Program-made: the position numbers and the translations under genes
NCBI GenBank assembly: GCA_017509255.1
Contig: JAFWQA010000003.1
Span: forward strand, 1-47,018
Source: Clostridia bacterium
GTDB taxonomy: Bacteria > Bacillota > Clostridia > Christensenellales > Aristaeellaceae
Length of the DNA: 47,018 nt
Direction of reading: 5' to 3'
Shown: positions 34,452-42,160 of the stretch, in pieces
Position numbering within the stretch: position 1 is the stretch's first letter
How the letters are laid out: each line of letters starts with the position of its first letter
The notes under the pieces: generated by a model
The model's input: only the letters and a program-made list of their open reading frames with translations
Database searches by the model: none
Told to the model about the DNA's origin: nothing

Positions 34452-34473
34452 TGCGTTGTGTGAGGTGATATTC

Positions 34474-35760
34474 ATGAAGAAAATCATGGACAGGGAGAAG
34501 TACATTCCCCGCCTGATAGACCCGGCGGTGGAACGCTATCTGGCGGCTATGGGCTCCGTGTGTATAGAAGGCCCGAAGTGGTGCGGCAAGACCTGGACCT
34601 CATCCTATCACAGCAACAGCGAGGTCCTGATCGGCGATCCGGCCAACAACTTCCAGAACCGCAGGCTGGCCGAGATGTCTCCCGACCTGGTGCTGGAGGG
34701 AGAGACCCCGCGCCTGATCGACGAGTGGCAGGAGGTCCCTTCGCTCTGGGATGCGGTCCGATACACCGTGGACAAGAGAGGCGAAAAGGGGCAGTTTATC
34801 CTGACAGGCTCAGCCACGCCGAAGCGCAGGGGCGTGCTTCACAGCGGAGCCGGCCGGATCGGCAAGCTGCGTATGCACCCCATGTCCCTCTTCGAGTCCG
34901 GGGATTCCTCCGGCAAGGTCAGCCTGCAGGAGCTCTGTGCCGGACAGCTCGTCCCGGCGGTCACAGGTGACGTCGATCTCCATACGCTTGCCCGCCTGAC
35001 GGTACGGGGCGGATGGCCGGGAAACCTGAACACCGATGAGGCAGATATCTCCCTGCTGCCCAATGAATACCTGAAGGCCGTGATCGACGATGACATAAAC
35101 CGTGTCGACGGCATCAGGCGGGACGGCAGGAAGGTCCGCCTGCTGTTGCGGTCCCTCGCCCGCAATGAGAGCACGACCGTCACCAATCGCACTCTGAAAA
35201 ACGATATCCGGGAGACCGATGACGAGGATATCGATGTGGAGACAGTCGCAAACTATCTCGATATCTTTAACCGCCTGTTCCTTACGGAAAACACGCCGCC
35301 CTTCTCCACAAAGCTGCGCTCCTCTGTGCGGGTCAAGCAGGCTGAGAAGCGTCATTTCTGTGATCCGTCCCTGGCCTGTGCACTGCTGAACGCGACGCCG
35401 GAGATGCTGATCGGTGACCTGGAGACCTTCGGTTTTCTTTTTGAGGCTCTGTGTGAGCGCGATCTGAAAATATACGCTGAATCCTTCGGCGCAATGCTCC
35501 GGCATTACCAGGATTACTCGGGCAATGAGATCGATGCAGTCATCGAACTGCAGGACGGCACCTGGTGCGCCGTCGAAATCAAGCTCGGTGCGAACAGGAT
35601 CGAAGAAGCCGCCGCGAATCTGATCCGTATCCGTGACAAGATCATAAAAGACGGCGGGAAAGCCCCGTCGGCCCTGGTCGTTCTCTGCGGCCTGTCCGGC
35701 GCCGCCTATCAGCGTCCGGACAGCGTCTTTGTCGTTCCGCTTACCGCACTGAAGCCCTGA
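34474..35760 (+). CDS. AAA ATPase with DUF4143 (AAA_14-type)
   Basis: 428 residues from ATG 34474, with GAGGTGAT 5-12 bases upstream. A TTG at 34417 would place the start inside the iterons and is rejected. Walker A GPKWCGKT is at 33-40, Walker B LIDEWQEVP at 81-89, and sensor-like FILTGSATPKR at 108-118. The C-terminal DUF4143 part ends with a PD-(D/E)XK-like pattern (EIDAVIELQDGTWCAVEIKLG). These ATPases are widespread in gut bacteria and of unsettled function; toxin-antitoxin-like or mobile roles have been suggested. GC-rich and intact. Five iterons lie immediately upstream, which points to tight autoregulation. Confidence 0.9.
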   Translation: MKKIMDREKYIPRLIDPAVERYLAAMGSVCIEGPKWCGKTWTSSYHSNSEVLIGDPANNFQNRRLAEMSPDLVLEGETPRLIDEWQEVPSLWDAVRYTVDKRGEKGQFILTGSATPKRRGVLHSGAGRIGKLRMHPMSLFESGDSSGKVSLQELCAGQLVPAVTGDVDLHTLARLTVRGGWPGNLNTDEADISLLPNEYLKAVIDDDINRVDGIRRDGRKVRLLLRSLARNESTTVTNRTLKNDIRETDDEDIDVETVANYLDIFNRLFLTENTPPFSTKLRSSVRVKQAEKRHFCDPSLACALLNATPEMLIGDLETFGFLFEALCERDLKIYAESFGAMLRHYQDYSGNEIDAVIELQDGTWCAVEIKLGANRIEEAAANLIRIRDKIIKDGGKAPSALVVLCGLSGAAYQRPDSVFVVPLTALKP

Positions 35761-35774
35761 GTTCTCCCCCTTCC

Positions 35775-35803
35775 TTTACATCCTCCCCCATTCCCTGTAT
35801 AAT
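35775..35803 (+). promoter_or_regulatory. Sigma-A promoter of the riboswitch/amidohydrolase unit
   Basis: -35 TTTACA (35775-35780), 17-bp spacer, perfect -10 TATAAT (35798-35803). The start near 35810 is just before the aptamer. Confidence 0.9.
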
Positions 35804-35820
35804 ATTTCCGTCAACTGAAT

Positions 35821-35912
35821 AACGCCTATGAAGAGTGCGCGAGGGACAAGCCCTGTGACCGCACGACAACCTGCCGGGAACGGTAAGGTGCCAAAGCTTG
35901 ACCGATGGGATG
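35821..35912 (+). ncRNA. SAM-I/IV-variant riboswitch aptamer
   Basis: The conserved core of SAM-clan aptamers is visible: TATGAAGAG, GCGAGGGACAAGCCC, TGACCGCAC, ACAACCT and AAGGTGCCAAAGC. P1 is CCTAT (35825-35829) with ATGGG (35905-35909). P2 pairs GTGCG with CGCAC around an inner GGG/GCCC stem. P3 pairs ACCTGCC with GGTAAGGT. A P4 hairpin is absent, which fits the I/IV variant rather than classic SAM-I. By family the ligand is S-adenosylmethionine; this is not tested for this copy. Confidence 0.85.
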
Positions 35913-35963
35913 AAGTAAAACAGGAAAAATCAGTCCCGTCGGAACGATGGGACTGATTTTTTT
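35902..35963 (+). terminator. Riboswitch expression platform: antiterminator or terminator
   Basis: The terminator is an 11-bp stem AAATCAGTCCC/GGGACTGATTT (35927-35937 with 35949-35959) followed by T. The antiterminator is CCGATGGGA (35902-35910, the 3' strand of P1) pairing with TCCCGTCGG (35934-35942), nine pairs with one G-U. The two are mutually exclusive, so ligand binding should stabilise P1, free the terminator, and turn the gene off. Confidence 0.88.
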
Positions 35964-36004
35964 CTGTTCTGTGCGCTCTTCCGGCATGAAAGGAAGGGTG
36001 CTGT

Positions 36005-36832
36005 ATGAAAGAGAATATCCCCGACGGCCGCTTTGTTTCCTCTCCCCGTTTCCCGGTCTTCCACGTCCCGCATGACGGGCGGGAGTTCCCGGCGGAGCTG
36101 GTCTCCTCTGTTCGTATTCCATGGGAGGAGTTCCTGGCGTACCATGAAAAAATGCGCGATACGGACATGCGCTTGGTGATCCCGGATTCTTATTCCCATA
36201 ACGGCTCGTCCTGCATCTTCCCGGTCAGCAGGCTGCTCTGCGACCCGGAGCGCTTCCCTGGGCCGGAGGAGCCCATGGAAAGATACGGCATGGGCTTCTG
36301 CTATGAAAAGGCATATGACGGGCGGGTGATCAAGTCGGTGACGGAGGAGCTGCGGGAAAAGACCCTCCGGTATTACCGGGCGCACCACGCCCGGCTGGAC
36401 GGGATCTGCGAAAGACATTCCCGGATCCTGTTCTTCGACCTGCACAGCTATTCGGATGAGATCCTTCCCCCGGAGCGCCGGGGAGAAAGCACGCCCGACC
36501 TGTGTATCGGGACGGAGGAAAGGTTTACGCCCGCCTGGCTGAAGGACCTTGTCCGGAAGCATTTCCTGCGGGCCGGCTTCTCCGTGGCGGAGAACACGCC
36601 CTATCCGGGCTGCCTGATCCCGGGCGCCATTCTGTCCGGAAGGACGGACTGCGACCTCATCGGGATCATGCTGGAGATCCATAAACGCGCCTACTGCGAC
36701 GAAAGCGGGAAAAGCATTCCCGAAAAGCTGTCTCTCCTCCGGGAAACGGTCCGGAGGACCACGGAGGAATGCCCGGCGGCGGAAGCCGCCGCACGCAAAA
36801 GCGGCGGCTTCCGCCCCGAAACCGGAATTTGA
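36005..36832 (+). CDS. N-formylglutamate amidohydrolase-family protein under SAM-type riboswitch control
   Basis: 275 residues with the family's landmarks: FHVPHDGREFP at about 18-28, VIPDSYSHNGSSCIFPVSRLLCDPERF at 58-84, ILFFDLHSYSDE near 140-151, DLCIGTEE near 163-170, and PYPGCLIPG. The fold (PF05013) is a zinc-dependent amidohydrolase; HutG removes formate from N-formylglutamate in histidine breakdown. No histidine-utilisation genes are nearby, and the SAM-type riboswitch directly upstream argues for a role in methionine, sulfur or one-carbon metabolism instead. The substrate is therefore open. The start ATG at 36005 follows AGGAAGG. The gene ends in a long hairpin (36778-36815). Confidence 0.88.
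   Translation: MKENIPDGRFVSSPRFPVFHVPHDGREFPAELVSSVRIPWEEFLAYHEKMRDTDMRLVIPDSYSHNGSSCIFPVSRLLCDPERFPGPEEPMERYGMGFCYEKAYDGRVIKSVTEELREKTLRYYRAHHARLDGICERHSRILFFDLHSYSDEILPPERRGESTPDLCIGTEERFTPAWLKDLVRKHFLRAGFSVAENTPYPGCLIPGAILSGRTDCDLIGIMLEIHKRAYCDESGKSIPEKLSLLRETVRRTTEECPAAEAAARKSGGFRPETGI
36778..36815 (+). terminator. 15-bp perfect hairpin inside the 3' end of the amidohydrolase gene
   Basis: Arms 36778-36792 and 36801-36815 pair perfectly around an eight-base loop. It lies within the last codons, 15 bases before the stop, and lacks an adjacent T run. It may terminate weakly or protect the 3' end. Confidence 0.5.
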
Positions 36833-36916
36833 TTTGCAAATTGAGGAATATTTTCGGGAGTGTTGTATAATCGTCTTACGCCTGCGTCTAAATAGTGAAA
36901 GGGGGTATGCGGTGCC

Positions 36917-37444
36917 ATGGAAACGGTAAAGGGCCCTTGCCGTTCGGCTGAGGAAGAGATAACGGATCTGGTCGAAACACATCAGCTTGCACTGCTGCGT
37001 CTGTGTTTTGCCTATTTACATGATCAGGCACTGGCGGAGGATGCCGTTCAGGAGACTTTTCTGAAAGCATATCGGAAACTGGACCAGTTTCAGGGAAACG
37101 CAAATGTAAAGACATGGCTTTCGGCCATTGCGATCAATTGCTGCCGGGATATGAGCCGCGGAAGCTGGTTCCGGCATATAGACCGTTCGGTCTCGATCGA
37201 TACGCTGCCGCTGCGCGCGGAGGAATCAGACCCGGAAAAAGATTCGGTTTCCGTTGAAGTGATGAATCTGCCGATCCGCCTGAGGGAAGTCGTTTTACTT
37301 TATTATTTCGAGGATATGAATACCAATGAGATCGCGGAGACGCTCCGGATATCCCAGCAGGCGGTTTCAGGCCGGCTGATCCGGGCAAGGAAGAAGCTCC
37401 GCGGAGCGCTGAGCGGTCATGAAAGGAGTGAGCGGAATGGATGA
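36917..37444 (+). CDS. ECF-type RNA polymerase sigma factor
   Basis: 175 residues. Region 2 is LLRLCFAYLHDQALAEDAVQETFLKAYRKL, followed by WLSAIAINCCRD (about residues 28-80). Region 4 is LPIRLREVVLLYYFEDMNTNEIAETLRISQQAVSGRLIRARKKL (about 118-163). It overlaps the anti-sigma gene by eight bases, the usual arrangement that keeps the pair balanced. A TATAAT at 36866-36871 lies upstream but has no good sigma-A -35; the unit may be driven by its own product. Target promoters in the window were not identified. Confidence 0.93.
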   Translation: METVKGPCRSAEEEITDLVETHQLALLRLCFAYLHDQALAEDAVQETFLKAYRKLDQFQGNANVKTWLSAIAINCCRDMSRGSWFRHIDRSVSIDTLPLRAEESDPEKDSVSVEVMNLPIRLREVVLLYYFEDMNTNEIAETLRISQQAVSGRLIRARKKLRGALSGHERSERNG

Positions 37445-39254
37445 CAAACGAAACATGCAGGACATACTGAACCATTCTCTTGCCGGATTGCAGGAAGATC
37501 CGTTCCTGGCTCAGCGCGTGATAGCGCAGGCGAAAGGAGAAAAACCCGTGAAAAGAAAAATATCTCTTGCCCTGGTATTATGTATCGTATCAGGGATCGC
37601 CGTCATCGGAACGGCATGTGCCCTTCTCGCTTCTTCCCAGGTGGCGGATTTCTTCCGTCAGTATTGGGGAAAGGATATGGGCGACTGGCTGCAGGAAGGA
37701 AAGATCGCCCAGGTCGGAGAATCGGTGACGGCCGGAGACGTCGTCTTCACGCTGGATGAAGTGGTTTACCGGGATCGCGGGATCTACGGAGTAGGCACCG
37801 CCAGACCCGCGGACCCGAAAAACGTGCTGGTGCCGATGGATCTGGCGGATGACTGGGCCGTCTGTTCCCGGACGGAGGAAGGGAAAGCCCTGATCGCTCT
37901 GGCTGCGGCATCCGGCGGAAAACTGATTACGATCAACTGTATTCCGGAGGCGATCGGCGTGGATGAGGGAACCATGCTCCCTGTGAACGCCGGCGCATAT
38001 AATGTCCGGAATGAGGACGGATCGGTCACCTTCTCCTTTGAGGCCGGCGGATACGCGCTGGAGGACGGGGAGACCTATCAGGTGACGCTCGGTTATGAAA
38101 CCGCCGAGCTCGGAGCTGACGGAAAGCAGGTGGAAGGAAGCCTGAAGCTGCAGTCCGGCACCGTCTCCTTCATGCCTGTCATGACGGCCGAAAAGGCGGA
38201 TGGACCGGAGAGCGCGGCAATCACGGCGGAAAGCATTCCGCGGGAGGACTGTGAGATCATCGTGCCGGATGAATACCGGGAAACCGGAACGATCCCGTAT
38301 TATCAGGCTGTGGCGAATGATTTTTCGGTCATTGCCCGCCCGGAATGGTTTAACCGGAGTGAAATCCTGAAGGAAGAATCCGATACGGGTTATGCGTATT
38401 ATGTCTTCAACGACCACGCGGTGCTGGATGTCGCTCCGGAGTATGTCGGCTACAGTGAATATACGGACGAACCGTTTGACTACAACTGGCATGCGCGTGA
38501 GGTCGATGATCCGGATCTGGAACCGGCCTGGGGCGACAAGCAGGCTTTCTCCTGCAGGATCGCTGCAGTTGCGGCTTTTGTACACTGGGGAGAGGATTTC
38601 GCAAAGGATACAGCGTTTGAGAAAAAAAAGCTGACCTGTCTGTCCTTTGAGGACGCGGACGAAAAGGCAAAACAGATGATGGAGCTTCTGCGCCTGTCCG
38701 GATATGAGCTGACCTGGGCTCTGGATATGGATCTGGACCGGATCAGAGCCCTGGGAAAGGAATACAACGAATACTGGTATGAAAGCGGATCCGGGTTTAC
38801 AAATTCGCCCAGATATGATTATGATCTTGCCACGGCAGAAGACGAAGGCTATTATCTGATCTATACGCAGACGAGCGCGGCAGGCTTGGATGAAACGCAG
38901 GGCAGCGCGTCTTTCTTCATCACATCGAGGGGGATCGTCCATGCGGACGTCCGGTGCTATTACATGATGGGAGAAAAAACGGAAACGCCTGATTCGCTGA
39001 TCTCCTCCGGGAAGGCGGTCGAACGCCTGTATGAAGAAACAGCCAGGTCCAGAAACGGTGAAAAGGTCGTCCGCGTCAAAACGGTCGAATTGACCCATAT
39101 GCCGGTCCGCGCGGAAAACAAACGGGACGGCATGGTGTTCGCGCCGGTCTGGAAGGTGACCTATGTGGACGGATCCGGCGAGAAAAAAGGCTTTGACAGC
39201 TGGGCGGTGTTCAACGCGGTGAACGGAAAGCTGATCGACGCGATATTCCAATGA
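37437..39254 (+). CDS. Membrane-bound anti-sigma factor with large extracellular domain
   Basis: 605 residues from ATG 37437, with AAGGAGTG 7 bases upstream; an ATG at 37419 is in frame but has a poorer RBS. The N-terminal 40 residues are cytoplasmic (MDDKRNMQDILNHSLAGL, then basic KPVKRK). A single membrane segment follows at 43-66, and about 540 extracellular residues. The first part of the outer domain (DFFRQYWGKDMGDWLQEGKIAQVGESVTAGDVVFTLDEVVYRD) has the look of the DUF4179-like region found in clostridial anti-sigma factors. The remainder, with strand-rich segments, is of unknown role and presumably senses an envelope or secreted signal. It is coupled to the sigma gene. Confidence 0.82.
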   Translation: MDDKRNMQDILNHSLAGLQEDPFLAQRVIAQAKGEKPVKRKISLALVLCIVSGIAVIGTACALLASSQVADFFRQYWGKDMGDWLQEGKIAQVGESVTAGDVVFTLDEVVYRDRGIYGVGTARPADPKNVLVPMDLADDWAVCSRTEEGKALIALAAASGGKLITINCIPEAIGVDEGTMLPVNAGAYNVRNEDGSVTFSFEAGGYALEDGETYQVTLGYETAELGADGKQVEGSLKLQSGTVSFMPVMTAEKADGPESAAITAESIPREDCEIIVPDEYRETGTIPYYQAVANDFSVIARPEWFNRSEILKEESDTGYAYYVFNDHAVLDVAPEYVGYSEYTDEPFDYNWHAREVDDPDLEPAWGDKQAFSCRIAAVAAFVHWGEDFAKDTAFEKKKLTCLSFEDADEKAKQMMELLRLSGYELTWALDMDLDRIRALGKEYNEYWYESGSGFTNSPRYDYDLATAEDEGYYLIYTQTSAAGLDETQGSASFFITSRGIVHADVRCYYMMGEKTETPDSLISSGKAVERLYEETARSRNGEKVVRVKTVELTHMPVRAENKRDGMVFAPVWKVTYVDGSGEKKGFDSWAVFNAVNGKLIDAIFQ

Positions 39255-39330
39255 TCCGTATTGAACAAAAAAAGAATTCCGTATAATACCATTTACGCCG
39301 GGATCCGGCGCCGGCCAAGCCCATATCAAA

Positions 39331-39355
39331 GGCGGAAGGGGCCTCCCCTTCCGCC
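39331..39355. terminator. Hairpin between the anti-sigma and PHP genes
   Basis: An 11-bp stem GGCGGAAGGGG/CCCCTTCCGCC with a three-base loop. No T run follows on the plus strand, so termination is uncertain. Confidence 0.45.
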
Positions 39356-39415
39356 TCCCTGAACGCATCAAAGAAATAGAACGAAAAAGAAATCACGATA
39401 AAGGAGAGCCGAAGC

Positions 39416-40207
39416 ATGGACAGACCCGTCAGCATACAGGAAACCGAAAAACGCTCTTACCGCGACTGTCCGGTGGATATCCACAGCCATACCGTCTGGG
39501 GCGCGGATGACGGCGCGGGCAGTCCGGAGGAAGCCCTGGAGCTGATCCGACTGGACCGGGAGGAAGGGATCCGGGTCGTGTTCTCCACGCCGCATTACGG
39601 CATTGAAAACGGATACGCGCCGGACCGGGACACCGTCCGGGAAAGATTCCTTCAGCTGTCCGAAACCGTCAGGGAAAAGCTGCCGGACATGCTGCTTTTC
39701 CCGGGCACGGAATGGTACTGCGCGGAGGATATCCCGGAAAGGATCCGGCGCCGGGAGGCTTTCCCTCTGGGATCCTCCGACTGGTACCTGGTCGAGTTCC
39801 TCGAATACGGGGAGGTGAGCGAGCCGGCAGAGGTCATGCTCGGAAGGCTCAGAAAGCTGAAGGACAGTAAAATCAACACCGTCCTCGCCCACCCGGAGCG
39901 CTATAAGGCCATCCAGGAAGACCCGGACCTGGCGAAAAGGATCTGCGACCTGGGCGTGCTTCTGCAGGTAAACGCGTATGACCTTTTCCTGAACAAAAAG
40001 GAAACGACCCGGAACCTCGCGCAGTGGATGGCAAAGGAGCACCTGATCTCCTTTATCGGGAGCGACATGCACGGCCTCCCGCCCAAGCGCACGCCCCGGA
40101 TGAAGGAAGGCATCCAATGGCTGTATGAGAACGTGGAAAAGGAATACGCCGACGACATCGTCCGCAGGAACGCGGAAAGATATCTCGGCGTGGAAAAGAT
40201 GGGGTAA
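39416..40207 (+). CDS. CpsB/CapC-type PHP-family protein tyrosine phosphatase
   Basis: 263 residues. Metal-binding PHP motifs: VDIHSHTVWGADDGAGSPEEAL (residues 20-40; His23, His25), FSTPHYG (about 56-62), FPGTEWY (about 95-101), VLAHPERY (about 157-164) and FIGSDMHGLPPKRTP (about 211-225). The GADDG variant and the length match manganese-dependent phosphatases such as CpsB and YwqE that dephosphorylate BY-kinases controlling capsule or exopolysaccharide. No kinase or polysaccharide genes are adjacent. AAAGGAGAG precedes the ATG. Confidence 0.88.
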   Translation: MDRPVSIQETEKRSYRDCPVDIHSHTVWGADDGAGSPEEALELIRLDREEGIRVVFSTPHYGIENGYAPDRDTVRERFLQLSETVREKLPDMLLFPGTEWYCAEDIPERIRRREAFPLGSSDWYLVEFLEYGEVSEPAEVMLGRLRKLKDSKINTVLAHPERYKAIQEDPDLAKRICDLGVLLQVNAYDLFLNKKETTRNLAQWMAKEHLISFIGSDMHGLPPKRTPRMKEGIQWLYENVEKEYADDIVRRNAERYLGVEKMG

Positions 40208-40660
40208 GCCAGGCTTATCATGTCAGTCAGCTTTGTTCGTTGATAGTCCCTTGTGGTCGGAGCATCAAACGCGTGATGGCTTGGCTCAGTCGTTAGGGCG
40301 AAGCAAGCGTACTTTGCCACCAAAACAAGAGCCAAATCCTTAGGATTCAACGCATCTCCCTCGTCCCGAAGGACAAAAATTCCCTGGTAAACATACATGG
40401 TGACACAACTCAGTCGGTAGGGAGAAGTCCTCCGGCTTCCGCCCACGAAGATCACGGAGTTGAACCAAAATGGACACGTCACCAGACCTGCAGACGTAAA
40501 ACGCAGGATACTCCCACGGAAATCCTTCCGGGACCCATACATGGGGCATTAGCACAGTTGGTAGAACGAATATGAACTAACTCACTGCTGATGACCACGG
40601 AACATTCACATCCCCGACCAATGTGGATGATGGAAAAAATGGTCGGAAATATTACCAAAT
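40208..40660. other. Array of tRNA-like remnants upstream of tRNA-Ala
   Basis: 453 bases with no credible gene. D-arm-like blocks occur at 40285-40303 and 40409-40427 (CTCAGTCGKTAGGGMGAAG), and at 40551-40564 (CACAGTTGGTAG). The block at 40398-40484 starts with TGGTGAC and ends with the complementary GTCACCA, imitating an acceptor stem with a CCA end, but it lacks a normal T-stem. The stretch 40542-40564 repeats the first 22 bases of the intact tRNA-Ala exactly. These look like decayed or rearranged tRNA genes. Confidence 0.55.
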
Positions 40661-40733
40661 GGGGCATTAGCACAGTTGGTAGCGCGCGACATTCGCATTG
40701 TCGAGGTCAGGGGTTCGACTCCCCTATGCTCCA
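40661..40733 (+). tRNA. tRNA-Ala, anticodon CGC
   Basis: 73 bases. The acceptor stem GGGGCAT/ATGCTCC includes the G3-U70 wobble that identifies alanine tRNAs. The anticodon stem CGACA/TGTCG encloses the loop TTCGCAT, giving CGC, which reads GCG. The T-arm AGGGGTTCGACTCCCCT is regular. The CCA end is not encoded. A terminator follows directly. Confidence 0.95.
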
Positions 40734-40739
40734 CACCCA

Positions 40740-40773
40740 GAACCCGTTGAAAACACTACGTTTCAACGGGTTC
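40740..40773 (+). terminator. Terminator after tRNA-Ala
   Basis: A 13-bp stem GAACCCGTTGAAA/TTTCAACGGGTTC, then TCTTTTGTTTTT. Confidence 0.92.
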
Positions 40774-41017
40774 TCTTTTGTTTTTGAAAAAGCCAGAAAT
40801 CGCAATTTGTGAGCAAAAATAGAGCAAAAACAACGAAGGTGCGTTTTCTCACTGGCATTTTTCGGAAAAACGGCCCGTTCGTTACAAATCCGTTAAATCC
40901 GTAACGATTTTGAAATATGTTGTTTCTGTTCCGGGCCGTATGCTCTTTGTTGCTTTTCCGTGGTGTCTTATGTTTGCTTTTTCTCCCGTCACATAAGGTG
41001 TAGAGAACAATATCTCG

Positions 41018-41046
41018 TTGTCAGAGTCTTTGCTTTTTGATAAAAT
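41018..41046 (+). promoter_or_regulatory. Sigma-A promoter of the restriction-modification operon
   Basis: -35 TTGTCA (41018-41023), 17-bp spacer, -10 TAAAAT (41041-41046); leader of about 40 bases with GGGGAGAGAG before the ATG. Confidence 0.8.
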
Positions 41047-41091
41047 AAAGTTTGTTGTTAATCTGCTTTATCAGGGGAGAGAGATGCACGA

Positions 41092-42153
41092 ATGCTACAC
41101 GCGATAGACTTGTTCTGTGGTGCCGGTGGTCTTTCCAGAGGATTTATGGATGCTGGTGTCGATATTATCCTTGGCGTTGATAATGACAAGGCTGCTTTAA
41201 AAACTTTTGAAAAAAACCACGGGAATGCCATAGGCATGAACGCTGATCTCAGTAAACAGGAAACATTTGACAAGATTCAGGAAATCGCAGAATCTTCCGG
41301 AAGAAGTATTGATCTTGTTATAGGCGGACCACCTTGCCAGGGATTCAGTCTGACTGGTCCGCGTAATTTTGATGACCCAAGAAATAAACTGTACCTCGCC
41401 GTTTTTGCGATGGTAAAACAATACAAGCCTAAAGGTTTTCTTATTGAAAACGTCCCAGGCATGGCGACATTATATGAAGGTCAAATAAAAGAAGAAATAC
41501 TAAAGAGATTTCGTTCTATGGGATATAATGTCGAATGCAAAATTCTAACAGCAGCAGATTACGGTGTGCCACAAATGAGAAAGCGCCTTGTCTTTATGGG
41601 AATTCGCGAGGATATAGGTTTCCCTGCATTTCCAAAGGCGAAAGTTGACGAAGAGCATTATGTCACATGTCGTGAGGCTATCGATGATTTGCCACCCAGA
41701 ACAGAGGAACTTGGGCAGGAGCAAGATGAGTACATAATGGAACCTCGATCCGATTATCAAAAGATGATGCGCAAGGACTGTACCATTCTATGGAATCATG
41801 TTGCTACTGACCATAAGCAATTTGTTAAAGATACTATTGCTCTTGTGCCTGAAGGCGGAAACTGGAAAGATCTTCCGAAGGGCGTTGGAGAAAGCAGGAC
41901 ATTTCATGAGGCTTGGACTCGATATCACGGTGATAAGCCCTCCAGAACTATCGATACCGGGCACAGAAACCATTTCCATTATCAATACAATCGAGTGCCT
42001 ACAATACGCGAAAATGCCAGGCTTCAAAGTTTCCCAGATGATTTTGTGTTTCTTGGAACAAGAACACAGCAGAACCGGCAAGTTGGAAATGCAGTCCCCC
42101 CTTTGTTAGGTAAGGCGCTGGCGGAAAAAATGATTTCGATCATAGAAGGGTGA
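41092..42153 (+). CDS. DNA (cytosine-5) methyltransferase, first of two
   Basis: 353 residues with all the hallmarks of C5 methylases: motif I DLFCGAGGLSRGF (6-18), motif IV GGPPCQGFSLTG with the catalytic Cys (about residue 81), motif VI FLIENVPGM, motif VIII YGVPQMRKR, motif IX RTIDTGHRNHFHY, PTIRENARLQSFPD, and motif X RQVGNAVPPLLG. It transfers a methyl group from SAM to C5 of cytosine in a specific site; the target-recognition region (about residues 200-270) gives no hint of the sequence. AT-richer than the backbone. First of seven same-strand genes; the next starts 7 bases on. Confidence 0.96.
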   Translation: MLHAIDLFCGAGGLSRGFMDAGVDIILGVDNDKAALKTFEKNHGNAIGMNADLSKQETFDKIQEIAESSGRSIDLVIGGPPCQGFSLTGPRNFDDPRNKLYLAVFAMVKQYKPKGFLIENVPGMATLYEGQIKEEILKRFRSMGYNVECKILTAADYGVPQMRKRLVFMGIREDIGFPAFPKAKVDEEHYVTCREAIDDLPPRTEELGQEQDEYIMEPRSDYQKMMRKDCTILWNHVATDHKQFVKDTIALVPEGGNWKDLPKGVGESRTFHEAWTRYHGDKPSRTIDTGHRNHFHYQYNRVPTIRENARLQSFPDDFVFLGTRTQQNRQVGNAVPPLLGKALAEKMISIIEG

Positions 42154-42160
42154 AACATAT

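Larger units (their letters stand above)
33975..34473. other. Divergent control region between the SIR2 unit and the DUF4143 gene
   Basis: 499 bases without a gene. From left to right: the SIR2 leader, the SIR2 promoter (34199-34227, minus), about 100 bases of AT-rich sequence with no signal noticed, the five 23-bp iterons (34336-34442), and the likely DUF4143 promoter (34423-34451, plus). Confidence 0.7.
40734..41091. other. Gene-free region between tRNA-Ala and the restriction-modification block
   Basis: 358 bases: the tRNA terminator, a stretch with CGTTAC/GTAACG inverted halves near 40879-40904 and the repeated AAATCCGT, then the promoter of the methyltransferase operon (41018-41046). 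The position next to a tRNA is typical of island integration, but no integrase and no second copy of the tRNA 3' end were found in the window. Confidence 0.55.

Noticed and set aside
39331-39355. Insertion-sequence end
   Set aside because: Perfect hairpin but no transposase, no partner repeat and no target duplication; more likely a weak terminator.
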